A stretch of 31,836 nucleotides of DNA from JBCCFK01 sp965262315 (GTDB lineage: Bacteria > Actinomycetota > Acidimicrobiia > Acidimicrobiales > UBA8592): NCBI GenBank assembly GCA_965262315.1, contig CBDHFJ010000055.1, positions 1-31,836 on the forward strand. The letters run 5' to 3'. A model generated the notes under the pieces. That model was not told the origin of the DNA, searched no databases, and saw only the letters and a program-made list of their open reading frames with translations. Position numbers and translations under genes: made by a program. Position 1 is the stretch's first letter, and the number at the start of each line of letters is the position of its first letter. Below are positions 16,161 to 23,218 of the stretch, piece after piece.

Positions 16161-16651
16161 CTATTCCTTCAGCGTGCCAAGATAAGCGACAATGTCTTCG
16201 ACCTGTTGCGCTGACAGAATGGTTTTATCGGCAAACTTTTTGTTGACGCGGTTGAAGCCCGTCGTCCGATAAAACGATGGCATCAGTGTCTGATCACCAA
16301 ACACCGCCTTCGAATTGATCACGATCGCGCGCAACTCAGCAGCCGAGTAGCGATCAGCCACACCGTCATGGCCGGTCCGACTTCACCATGGAACTGTTCG
16401 CTGGCTGTATCCTTGTTGACATGACAAGCGAGGCAATTGCCGAGCTTGCGGCCAACAAACCATTTCTTGCCCGCAGCCGCGTCGCCCGGCTTGCCGGTAA
16501 GCGACGTGTCAAGCTTGCCGTCGGTAATCTTGACTGCGCCAGGTGCAACCACTTCAGCATTGACCTGGGACGCGGCAAATGACGTCACGCCAATGGTCAA
16601 GGCCAATGCCGCCGGGCACACCAATTTGCCAAGTCCTTTTAATGGGCGCAT
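16161..16651 (-). CDS. soxX: SoxX, monohaem c-type cytochrome subunit of SoxAX (one frameshift)
   Basis: About 163 residues after repair. It starts at ATG 16651 with a strong AAGGAGG RBS, followed by a signal peptide ending near QVNA. The haem site CLACH is at residues 73-77 and the distal Met ligand is in LMPSFYR. The end GFNRVNKKFADKTILSAQQVEDIVAYLGTLK is typical of SoxX (only part quoted is needed: VEDIVAYLGTLK). A base is missing near 16,366; adding one G restores GPAMDGVADRYSAAEL. It is the first gene of the soxXYZA operon; its upstream region holds an operator-like palindrome. Confidence 0.9.
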
Positions 16652-16892
16652 GCCCCCCCTCCTTAGCTAGCGAATCCTGCCAGTTCCAACCGCTTATGCT
16701 TTGCGCTTTGAGTCAGAGTACACTGCATCCCGCCGGCCTTTCAATAATAAATTCGAATAATTGAATATGCTGCATTGCAACAAGACGACGGTGTGCCGAT
16801 CCAGCGCCAGCAAATCGGTCTGATAGGTCGCGAAGTGCGACCCGGCGTTATCAACAACCGGGGGCGGATGACGACGCGCCTGGCACGCCCCG
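16652..16892. other. Intergenic region upstream of soxX
   Basis: This stretch contains the soxX RBS, an AT-rich island (about 16,738-16,770) and otherwise no gene I can support. Short frames on both strands here do not resemble known proteins, and the plus-strand one would run through two hairpin repeats. Confidence 0.5.
16751..16766 (-). promoter_or_regulatory. Operator-like AT-rich palindrome upstream of soxX
   Basis: ATTCGAATAATTGAAT is an imperfect palindrome (12 of 16 positions symmetric) with outer half-sites ATTC and GAAT. Dyads of this AT-rich type are bound by ArsR-family regulators, and ArsR-type SoxR repressors control sox operons in alphaproteobacteria. The link to this operon is inferred from position only, about 100 bp upstream of the soxX start codon. 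Confidence 0.35.
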
Positions 16893-16971
16893 CTAGTGTA
16901 GCGCATCTGACGTTTGATCCCCCTGCGCGGTTCGCCTCTCAATCAAACGTCAGATGCAAAAGCTACACTAG
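16893..16971 (+). repeat. Hairpin repeat element A (~79 bp)
   Basis: The left arm (16893-16918) begins CTAGTGTAGC and continues CATCTGACGTTTGAT. The right arm (16942-16971) is its complement, ending GCTACACTAG. A 10-bp outer stem and a 15-bp inner stem are separated by a bulge of four extra bases on the right arm. The 23-nt loop contains GCGCGGTTCGCC. The element has the same architecture as element B, 15 bp further on, which lies in the opposite orientation. Confidence 0.8.
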
Positions 16972-16986
16972 AATCATAGGTGTTGT

Positions 16987-17061
16987 TAGTGTTCCCTTTC
17001 GTTTCCGACACTTGCTCGGGCGAGAACCGCGGGGGCGGCAAGTGTCGGAAACGGAACACTA
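16987..17061 (-). repeat. Hairpin repeat element B (~75 bp)
   Basis: Read on the minus strand, the left arm starts TAGTGTTCC followed by the inner-stem GTTTCCGACACTTGC. The right arm is complementary and ends GGAACACTA with five extra bases (GAAAG) between the two stems. The 22-nt loop contains CCGCGGTTCTCGCC. The outer TAGTGT/ACACTA ends, the A-rich bulge on the same arm and the loop core match element A, while the stem sequence differs. Its outer end abuts the IS5-family insertion. Confidence 0.8.
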
Positions 17062-17916
17062 GGGTCCGGACTCTTTACAGCCACCATATGACGACTGCGG
17101 CGAGGCACAAGGCGCCGACGAAGTTCTTGATGTTGCGATCGTAGCGGGTGGCGATACGTCGGTAGTCCTTGAGTCTGCCGAATGATCGCTCGATCCGGTT
17201 GCGCTTGCGATAGAGGCTCCGGTCGTAAGTCAGTTGGACATTGCGATTAGCGCGCGGCGGGATAACCGCCTGCGTACCGCGCGCATTGAGCCATCGGCGG
17301 ATTTCGTCACTGTCGTAGCCTTTGTCGGCGATCAGGAAACGAGCCGGTTTGAGCGCTCCGACACACGCCTTCGTAACCGACGATATCGTGCATATTTCCA
17401 GGTGTTACCGCGAGGGCGAGCGGGCGTCCCTTTTCATCGGTGACGGCGTGGATCTTGGTTGTTCGGCCGCCCTTGCTGCGACCAATACCATGGGCTGAAG
17501 CCCCCCCTTTTGCGCCGCCGGCTGACCGGTGCGCCTTGACGATCGTTGCGTCGATCATCAGCCCGTCGGGGTCTTCGCCGCGTCCTGCAAGAGCTGCGAA
17601 CACATCCTCCCAGATGCCCCTCTCGGCCCATCTGACGAAGCGATTGTAAATTGTCTTCTGCGGCCCGTAATCGGCCGGCAGATCGCACCACCGGCAGCCG
17701 GTCTTCAGAACATGGACGATGCCGGACAAAACTCGCCGATCATCAACGCGCTTCAAACCGCGTGTGTTGTTGGGTAGAAGAGGCTCGATCCGAGCCCACT
17801 GCGCGTCAGAAAACCAAAACAAATCAGCCATGTCCGTGCCCCCTCGCTCAAGGCAACGGAATCACTGTTCGCCCCACTTGGGAATCCTAAGCTGCCGCGT
17901 TAAAGGGTCCTGACCC
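17062..17916 (-). mobile_element. IS5-family (IS427-group-like) insertion sequence, 855 bp
   Basis: The ends are inverted repeats: GGGTCCGGACTCTTTA on the left and, reading inward from the right, GGGTCAGGACCCTTTA (14 of 16 match). The element is flanked by a direct TA duplication (17060-17061 and 17917-17918), and the reconstructed target is CTAG, consistent with the YTAR preference of the IS427 group. A single transposase reading region fills it. The insertion lies between hairpin element B and the stop codon of the flavocytochrome gene. Confidence 0.85.
17075..17831 (-). CDS. IS5-family transposase (frameshifted)
   Basis: About 251 residues once repaired. From ATG 17831: the N-terminal DUF4096-type domain (LFWFSDAQWARIEPLLP, CRWCDLPADYGPQKTIYNRF) and then the DDE catalytic domain. 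The first Asp is in LMIDATIVKAHRSAGG, the second in FLIADKGYDSDE and the Glu in RKRNRIERSFGRLKDYRRIATRYD. It ends VIWWL followed by TAA. The frame changes at ~17,358 by one base between NMHDIVGYEG and CVGALKPARF. Some IS427-group elements use programmed frameshifting, but no slippery run is evident, and single-base errors are common in this window. If the shift is real, the copy is inactive. Confidence 0.85.
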
Positions 17917-19223
17917 TAGTGACCTGCGGGCTGTGGTTTCCAAAGCCGGTCAGCCAGCTGCCGCAAACCAAGGCCGGTGCGAATCTCGAATTCCTCATAG
18001 TGGAACTTCCGCGCATCGAAGCCGGCATTTGTTAGTTGCTTTTGCAGTGTCTGCCGCATGTCTTTGGGACCGCAAAAGCCGACGTGAATTTGCGCGGCAG
18101 GGGCGGCTGCTACACCCTTAATCTGATCAATTGTCAGGCGCCCGATCCGGCCTGTCTCAATCAAATGGAGATTGAGATTCGCCTTGGTCTCGGCGATGGC
18201 TCTCAACTCGGCGAGATGAGGCGCGTCATCTTCGGTGCGGAAGCTGTAGAAAAGGTGGACTGGTCCGGCCTGTTCCCCGAGTGCCTGAGCCCAGGCGATA
18301 AACGGTGTTATGCCGACGCCGGACGCAATCCAGATCTGTTCGCCGCGGCGCTGACGCAAGCGGAAGTGTCCAAACGGCCCGGCAACGCGGGCACCACTGC
18401 CGGCGCTGATGGTGCCTGGCAGTGCCGCGGTGAAGTCTCCAAGGTCCTTGATCGTGAATCGCAGGCTGCGGTCGTCTTTCGGTGCCTGGGAAATCGTAAA
18501 CGGATGTGTCTCGCCAAAATCTGGTTGGTCAAAGCTGAGAAAGGCGAACTGACCGGCGTGATGGCGAAAGCCGCGGCCGACTGGGGACAGGGTCACCGAT
18601 GTGGCGTTTCCAGTGCGCTCGACATTTGTGACCATATAGTTGCGCCAACCTGTAAGAGCTCCGACCGGCAATAGCGTGTAGGCATAGGCGGCGACACCGA
18701 TCACGCAGAAAACCAGAATGTATAGCCCAAGTGGATCACTCAGCGAAAACGGCCTCAAGATAAAGGCGTAGTGTAAGGCTGCGGCGGCGAAGAACGCGCC
18801 CATGAGTTTGTGGGTGTACTTCCACAAATGGTACGGAACGAAGGTTGCGACGCTCAATGTGGTCAGAACCAGCAGGCCATAGAGGCTGATCTCGCCCAGC
18901 GTTTCTGCGATTTCGGTGACGATGCCCTGACGGCCGAGGCCGTCCATGTCTGCGTCAATTGTGTCGTGTAGCACGATCATCGCCATAGCCGCGATCGCGA
19001 GCCACTTATGCAGGACGTAGACACGATCGAGGCCACCGAAGACGAGCTCCACGCCGGTTATGCGCGTCGCGAAGACCTGGCAATATGCCATGGCAATTAG
19101 TGCGCAGGCACCGAGGTACTGGCTGAACAACGCGGCGGCATCGCGACCGTCTGCGAGGCTCACGAAAAGCACTGCCGGCACCAGAAATGAGATTGCGATC
19201 AGGAGTATTCCAAGCGGTCTCAT
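17916..19223 (-). CDS. Ferric-reductase-like transmembrane flavocytochrome (FAD/NAD-binding oxidoreductase)
   Basis: A 435-residue inner-membrane oxidoreductase. The N-terminal half (about 1-190) has five to six membrane helices with His72, His86, His138 and His151 placed as bis-His haem ligands, as in ferric reductase/NOX domains. The C-terminal half is a ferredoxin-NADP reductase-type module: FAD motif HPFTIS (240-245), nucleotide motif GVGITPF (302-308), FCGPKDM and the closing FHYEEFEIR. It likely moves electrons from NAD(P)H via FAD and haem b across the membrane; the acceptor is unknown. Its TAG stop is formed from the TA duplication of the adjacent IS, so the protein is unharmed. It follows the cytochrome c' gene by 21 bp. 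Confidence 0.85.
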   Translation of the reverse strand: MRPLGILLIAISFLVPAVLFVSLADGRDAAALFSQYLGACALIAMAYCQVFATRITGVELVFGGLDRVYVLHKWLAIAAMAMIVLHDTIDADMDGLGRQGIVTEIAETLGEISLYGLLVLTTLSVATFVPYHLWKYTHKLMGAFFAAAALHYAFILRPFSLSDPLGLYILVFCVIGVAAYAYTLLPVGALTGWRNYMVTNVERTGNATSVTLSPVGRGFRHHAGQFAFLSFDQPDFGETHPFTISQAPKDDRSLRFTIKDLGDFTAALPGTISAGSGARVAGPFGHFRLRQRRGEQIWIASGVGITPFIAWAQALGEQAGPVHLFYSFRTEDDAPHLAELRAIAETKANLNLHLIETGRIGRLTIDQIKGVAAAPAAQIHVGFCGPKDMRQTLQKQLTNAGFDARKFHYEEFEIRTGLGLRQLADRLWKPQPAGH

Positions 19224-19244
19224 AGAAGCTGTTCTCGTGCTCGG

Positions 19245-19751
19245 TCACTTCTTGCGGTAAGCCTTGTGGCAGCTGCTGCATGTGTTCGCCAGTTCGGCAA
19301 AGATTGGGCGTAACTCGGCGACTCCTGCTGAGGACGGCAGAGTTGATATCGCGTTGGCGTACTGCTTCATGGTATCGGATTTGGCTTTAAAGTCAGGCCA
19401 GTTCGCCCATATTGCCGGCAAAGCTTCGGACGGATGCGGGTTTGAGCCTTTCGGAAAGAGCTTGGGCAAAGCGTCGGCCCGTTTAGCGAGAAACGCTGCA
19501 TTTTCGATTGCAGTCTTGTGATTGAAGGTGCGCGGCTTTTTGATCATCGCTAAGAGCGTCTTCATCGCGGTTTCAATCGCCTTCATGTCATCCATGCGCG
19601 TTTTGACGATTCCGGTGGCACCCTGGTGGGCCATGGCCAGCTGGACTGCTGGTATGGCGGCCAACACTACGCTTGCGATCATCAAGGCCGATTTCAGCCG
19701 GTTGCCGAACGCACCCTTGCAGCACTTGTTAGCGCGTGCGATTTCATGCAT
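19245..19751 (-). CDS. Cytochrome c' (class II c-type cytochrome)
   Basis: A 168-residue precursor with an N-terminal signal (ALMIASVVLAAIPAVQLAMA). The mature four-helix region has the haem site at the extreme C-terminus, CSSCHKAYRKK (C158, C161, H162), the hallmark of cytochrome c'. These periplasmic proteins bind NO or serve as electron carriers. The ATG at 19751 gives a long n-region containing KCCK; a shorter start is possible. The gene precedes the membrane flavocytochrome, a natural two-gene electron-transfer unit. It is divergent from the thiolase, with only 48 bp between the starts. Confidence 0.88.
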   Translation of the reverse strand: MHEIARANKCCKGAFGNRLKSALMIASVVLAAIPAVQLAMAHQGATGIVKTRMDDMKAIETAMKTLLAMIKKPRTFNHKTAIENAAFLAKRADALPKLFPKGSNPHPSEALPAIWANWPDFKAKSDTMKQYANAISTLPSSAGVAELRPIFAELANTCSSCHKAYRKK

Positions 19752-19799
19752 GACGACGCCCCTGGTTATTGATGAAGCCCTCGCAGGGAGACATAACAG

Positions 19800-20996
19800 A
19801 TGAGCAGCCCAGACAAAGACCCGATTGTGATCGTCTCCGGTGCGCGCACGCCGATGGGGAGTTTTCAGGGCTCGCTGCAGGCGATGACGGCACCTGAGCT
19901 TGGTTCGGCAGCCGTTCGCGCTGCCGTCGCAGGCGCCGGCATCGCACCTGAAGACGTCAGTGAGGTGCTGATGGGATGCGTGTTGCCGGCGGGCCAGGGG
20001 CAGGCGCCGGCGCGTCAGGCAGCGTTTGGCGCCGGGCTGCCCGAGTCGGTGCCGTGCACGACCGTGAACAAAATGTGCGGGTCAGGCATGAAAACGGTCA
20101 TGATGGCCTACGATGCCCTGCATGCGCGTGCCAATGATGTCATCGTTGCCGGTGGCCTCGAAAGCATGACGAACACGCCGCACATCCTGCCGAAGATGCG
20201 CAGCGGGCAGCGGCTCGGTCACTCGGTCGTCCAGGATCACATGTTCGTCGACGGGCTTGAGGATGCTTATGACAAAGGTCGACTGATGGGCACCTATGCC
20301 GAAGACACGGCGCAGCATTATCAGTTCACCCGAGAGGCCCAGGATGCTTTTGCCGTGACAAGCCTCGAACGCGCCAAGGCGGCCAATGAAGATGGCTCGT
20401 TTGCGAATGAGATGACGCCTGTGACGGTCAAATCGCGCAAAGGTGCATCTGAAGTGACCCAAGACGAGCAGCCGTTCACGGCCGATATTGGGAAAATACC
20501 GTCTCTGCGGCCTGCTTTTCGCGAAGGTGGAACGGTTACGGCGGCGAACTCCAGTTCGATCTCGGACGGGGCAGCGGCCGTCGTCATGATGCGGCTCAGC
20601 GAAGCTGAGCGCCGTGGTCTCAAACCCCGCGCCAAGATTGTTTCAACGTCATCGAACGCGCAGGCGCCGGCTTGGTTTACGACGGCACCAATCGGAGCGA
20701 TCCAGAAGGTGCTCGATGTAACCGGCTGGAACGTCAAGGACGTCGGACTATTCGAAATCAACGAGGCGTTTGCGGTGGTTGCTATGGCTGCAATGCGTGA
20801 TCTCGATATCCCGCACGAGAAGGTCAATGTTCACGGCGGAGCGTGCGCGTTGGGTCATCCGGTCGGCGCATCTGGAACGCGCATCATTGTGACCCTGCTC
20901 AATGCCATGGAGAAATACGGGCAGGACAAGGGTATCGCGTCGCTTTGCATCGGCGGCGGCGAGGCGACAGCCGTCGCGATCGAGCGCATGCACTAG
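19800..20996 (+). CDS. Acetyl-CoA acetyltransferase (thiolase)
   Basis: A 398-residue intact type II thiolase, interconverting two acetyl-CoA and acetoacetyl-CoA. The acyl-accepting Cys93 is in NKMCGSGMK, the general-base His353 in GHPVGASG and the second Cys383 in CIGGGEA. The length is normal. GGGAGA precedes the ATG. It may serve polyhydroxybutyrate synthesis (PhaA role) or ketogenic breakdown; the downstream methylcrotonyl-CoA carboxylase genes on the same strand favour a link to leucine catabolism, but no HMG-CoA lyase or phaB is in the window to decide. Confidence 0.92.
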   Translation: MSSPDKDPIVIVSGARTPMGSFQGSLQAMTAPELGSAAVRAAVAGAGIAPEDVSEVLMGCVLPAGQGQAPARQAAFGAGLPESVPCTTVNKMCGSGMKTVMMAYDALHARANDVIVAGGLESMTNTPHILPKMRSGQRLGHSVVQDHMFVDGLEDAYDKGRLMGTYAEDTAQHYQFTREAQDAFAVTSLERAKAANEDGSFANEMTPVTVKSRKGASEVTQDEQPFTADIGKIPSLRPAFREGGTVTAANSSSISDGAAAVVMMRLSEAERRGLKPRAKIVSTSSNAQAPAWFTTAPIGAIQKVLDVTGWNVKDVGLFEINEAFAVVAMAAMRDLDIPHEKVNVHGGACALGHPVGASGTRIIVTLLNAMEKYGQDKGIASLCIGGGEATAVAIERMH

Positions 20997-21135
20997 TTCG
21001 TATCTGGCTGATCTGGACCGCCCTGATGCCGGCCCGACGACCTAAAAGCACGACTTCTCAAGAAGCCCGATGCTTTGGTCTTCTGGGCGAAGAAATCAAA
21101 ATCTGGCACACCTGACCTTGAGGGACGGTGCAGTA

Positions 21136-21210
21136 ATGGGGCGGGCAGGTATGGTGTTTCCGGCTCAGCCGGAAAAGACCGAGGGTGTAGCGCCGGGGGA
21201 ATACGGCTAG
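21136..21210 (+). CDS. Possible 24-aa upstream peptide of the ydcF-like gene
   Basis: ATG 21136 opens a 24-codon frame (MGRAGMVFPAQPEKT...) whose TAG stop overlaps the first base of the next gene's GTG at 21210. A perfect 9-bp inverted repeat, TTTCCGGCT-C-AGCCGGAAA, lies inside it (21157-21175). The overlap would permit translational coupling, but peptide conservation is unknown and there is no convincing RBS. Confidence 0.25.
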   Translation: MGRAGMVFPAQPEKTEGVAPGEYG

Positions 21211-22010
21211 TGTTTTATATTCTCTCGAAGGTTGCTTTCTTTGTGATCGCGCCCTCGCACGTGTGCCTGATTGTGCTGGGCCTCGGCATTGTTCTCCTGA
21301 CCTTCATGCGCACCGAGCGGCTCGGGCGCTGGCTCCTTATCCTGAGTTTCACAGGGTTTGTGGTCTTCGGTTTTACGCCATTCGGCAACCTTCTCATTCT
21401 TCCGCTTGAGCAGCGGTTCAAGGCGCCTGTCGTCACGGCTGGCGATGGCTACAAGGGTATTATCCTGCTGGGCGGGTTCGAGGATGGTGGGATCAGCGCT
21501 GGGCGCAAGACGCTGGCGCTCATCGACGCAGGCGAACGCCTATCGGAAACTGTGCGATTGGCGCGCCAGCTGCCGGCGACCCAGATCATCTTCACAGGCG
21601 GTGCGGGCGAAGTGTTTCTGAAGGCACAGGACGCGGGTAATGCGGTGCGCCAGTATTTGCTCGATGTCGGACTGAAGCCAAGCCGAATTGCCATTGAGCG
21701 GGAGTCGCGAAACACCTGGGAGAATGCGCTCTTTACCAAAAGGCTCATCAAGCCGAGAGCCGGTGATCGGTTTTTGCTGGTCACGTCGGCCTGGCACATG
21801 CCACGGGCGATGGGCATCTTTCGGAAGGTGGGTTTCAATGTCACCGCGTTTCCGGTGGACTACCGCACCAATGGACCGGGCGACATGAACCGGCCGTTCA
21901 CCGCAATGATCAATGGCTTGCGGCGGGTTGACCGTGCCACGAAGGAGTGGATCGGGCTTGCAGCGTACTGGGCGACCGATCGTTCCGAGGCGCTGTTTCC
22001 GAAGCCCTGA
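21210..22010 (+). CDS. YdcF/DUF218 family membrane protein
   Basis: A 266-residue protein. Two N-terminal membrane segments (VAFFVIAPSHVCLIVLGLGI and WLLILSFTGFVVFG) are followed by a DUF218 domain: GIILLGG, QIIFTGGAGE, the signature ESRNTWENA and LVTSAWHMPRAMGIF. The domain arrangement matches ElyC/YdcF proteins, which affect envelope and peptidoglycan biogenesis and may act on undecaprenyl-linked intermediates; a precise reaction is not established. The start GTG 21210 has GGGGGA about ten bases upstream. The gene is convergent with the following lipoprotein gene. Confidence 0.85.
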   Translation: MFYILSKVAFFVIAPSHVCLIVLGLGIVLLTFMRTERLGRWLLILSFTGFVVFGFTPFGNLLILPLEQRFKAPVVTAGDGYKGIILLGGFEDGGISAGRKTLALIDAGERLSETVRLARQLPATQIIFTGGAGEVFLKAQDAGNAVRQYLLDVGLKPSRIAIERESRNTWENALFTKRLIKPRAGDRFLLVTSAWHMPRAMGIFRKVGFNVTAFPVDYRTNGPGDMNRPFTAMINGLRRVDRATKEWIGLAAYWATDRSEALFPKP

Positions 22011-22015
22011 GAATG

Positions 22016-22057
22016 AGACCTGATCGCCGGTTCGTGCCGCCCGGCGCCTTGAGGTCT
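22016..22057. terminator. Possible bidirectional hairpin between convergent genes
   Basis: AGACCT (22016-22021) pairs with AGGTCT (22052-22057), and inside it GCCGG (22026-22030) pairs with CCGGC (22041-22045). It sits in the gap between two convergent genes, where a shared terminator would be expected. A T-rich tail is weak on both strands. Confidence 0.35.
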
Positions 22058-22067
22058 TGTCTCTTGA

Positions 22068-22487
22068 TCAGCGGCGGACCGGTGCAGGGATCTGGTTCGG
22101 TGCCGTCACCGCGATCTCCTTTTTGAGATCAAACTGCGGGCAGCCGAGTTGCGCAAGGCGGTCGTTGTAGGCATTGGCGATGGCATAGTCGCGCGCCGCG
22201 CTCTGCTCAATCGTCGTCGCGCTGTCACTCCACATGCCAACGGAATTGGCCGTCGATCTCATGGATTTGGCCACTGTTGACGTTTCAGCTTGCGGATTGG
22301 CGTGGCGCACAGCGAGAATTCGCATCTGGATGCGGCCATTGAGCTTGGCGCAGGGAAGGCCGAGTTCCTCGCTGTTCAGCTGATAACCAGCAGCGTTGCC
22401 TTTTTCTGGCGTGACGCTCGCTGTTGTGACATCGGGCATCAGCCCTGGTGACGCACATCCAGCCACGAGAAAGGCGGGCAAGATCAT
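22068..22487 (-). CDS. Hypothetical lipoprotein
   Basis: A putative outer-membrane or periplasmic lipoprotein of about 139 residues counted from ATG 22487. The lipobox is in MILPAFLVAGCASPG, the Cys being residue 11. Such a signal is short, so a non-ATG start further upstream (a region containing LRRIVSPPL) may be correct. The mature protein has further Cys in LPCAKLNG and LGCPQFDLKK, possibly a disulfide, and a long helical middle (TSTVAKSMRSTANSVG, YAIANAYNDRLAQLG). I do not recognise the family. It is convergent with the ydcF-like gene and divergent from the rhodanese gene. Confidence 0.6.
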   Translation of the reverse strand: MILPAFLVAGCASPGLMPDVTTASVTPEKGNAAGYQLNSEELGLPCAKLNGRIQMRILAVRHANPQAETSTVAKSMRSTANSVGMWSDSATTIEQSAARDYAIANAYNDRLAQLGCPQFDLKKEIAVTAPNQIPAPVRR

Positions 22488-22667
22488 CAACGGCGGAGAA
22501 ACGATGCGCCGCAGATTGGCTGTGAGTTGCCGCAAACAGTGCAAGATCGTGACTCCGAGTGTGATGCGCCGTGCAACGATTAACAGATTCGGATCTGTCG
22601 ACGGCGGTGGCCAAGCGGCGCTAGTCTGATGTAATCGGCATTCGTGGCCTAATAGTGGAGAAACGGC

Positions 22668-23071
22668 GTGGCACAGACAATCACGACCGGTGCGCAAGCA
22701 CTTGTTGATGCAGCAAAAAACGAAATAACCGAGTATACGGTCGAGGAAGTCGCGGCGCTCCGTCAGCAGCCAGACGTCGTACTGGTTGACATCCGTGATC
22801 CGCGCGAACTCAAGCGTGATGGCCGCATCGAAGGCGCAGTGCACTGCCCCCGGGGGATGCTTGAGTTCTGGGTTGACCCAGAGAGCCCGTATCACAAGCC
22901 CGTTTTCGCTGAGGACAAACAATTTGTGTTTTTCTGTGCCGGTGGTTTGCGGTCTGCGCTTGCGACGAAAACCGTTCAGGACATGGGCTCAAACCTGTTG
23001 CACATATGCTCGGTGGTTTTGGTGCGTGGAAGAAGTCGGGTGCGCCAGTCGAGCTTCCGGATGCCGAGTAA
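22668..23071 (+). CDS. Single-domain rhodanese-like protein (one frameshift)
   Basis: About 134 residues after repair. Rhodanese domains carry a persulfide on the active-site Cys, here Cys90 in FFCAGGLRSALAT, a well-formed loop for sulfurtransfer. Other motifs are VVLVDIRDPREL and GAVHCPRGMLEF. Near 22,990 one base is missing (GGCTC for GGCCTC); restoring it gives LKPVAHMLGGFGAWKKSG and the stop TAA at 23069-23071. GTG 22668 is preceded by GGAGAAA. It is next to a two-domain thiol-redox protein and on the same contig segment as the sox operon, suggesting a role in sulfur handling; this is inference. Confidence 0.88.
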
Positions 23072-23149
23072 CGTGCTCCTGACATTTTCGTGCGCCGCGC
23101 TCGTCCGGCTCTCACGTGCGGTTCAAGTTCATTGATTTGAGTCGCCGCC

Positions 23150-23172
23150 CCCTCGCTAGCACATAGCGGGGG
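23150..23172 (+). promoter_or_regulatory. Hairpin just upstream of the glutaredoxin-fusion gene
   Basis: A 9-bp stem (23150-23158 with 23164-23172, one G-U pair) closes a GCACA loop. It is immediately followed by GAGAGG and lies 47 bp before the preferred start codon. Without a T-run it is not a standard terminator; it could modulate translation if it is in the leader. Confidence 0.3.
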
Positions 23173-23218
23173 AGAGGTGATCGATCGACGATTGCTTAAG
23201 CGACGGGAGATGAATGCG

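Noticed and set aside
16893..17061. Integron attC sites or CRISPR repeats as an explanation for the hairpins
   Set aside because: No integrase, no attC R-box consensus and no regular spacer pattern; only two elements in opposite orientation.
16694..17062. Short frames on both strands upstream of soxX
   Set aside because: They cross the hairpin elements or lack an RBS and resemble no protein family.
17340..17370. Programmed frameshift in the IS transposase
   Set aside because: No slippery heptamer is visible and one-base indels of the same kind occur in many unrelated genes of this window; error or inactivation is simpler.
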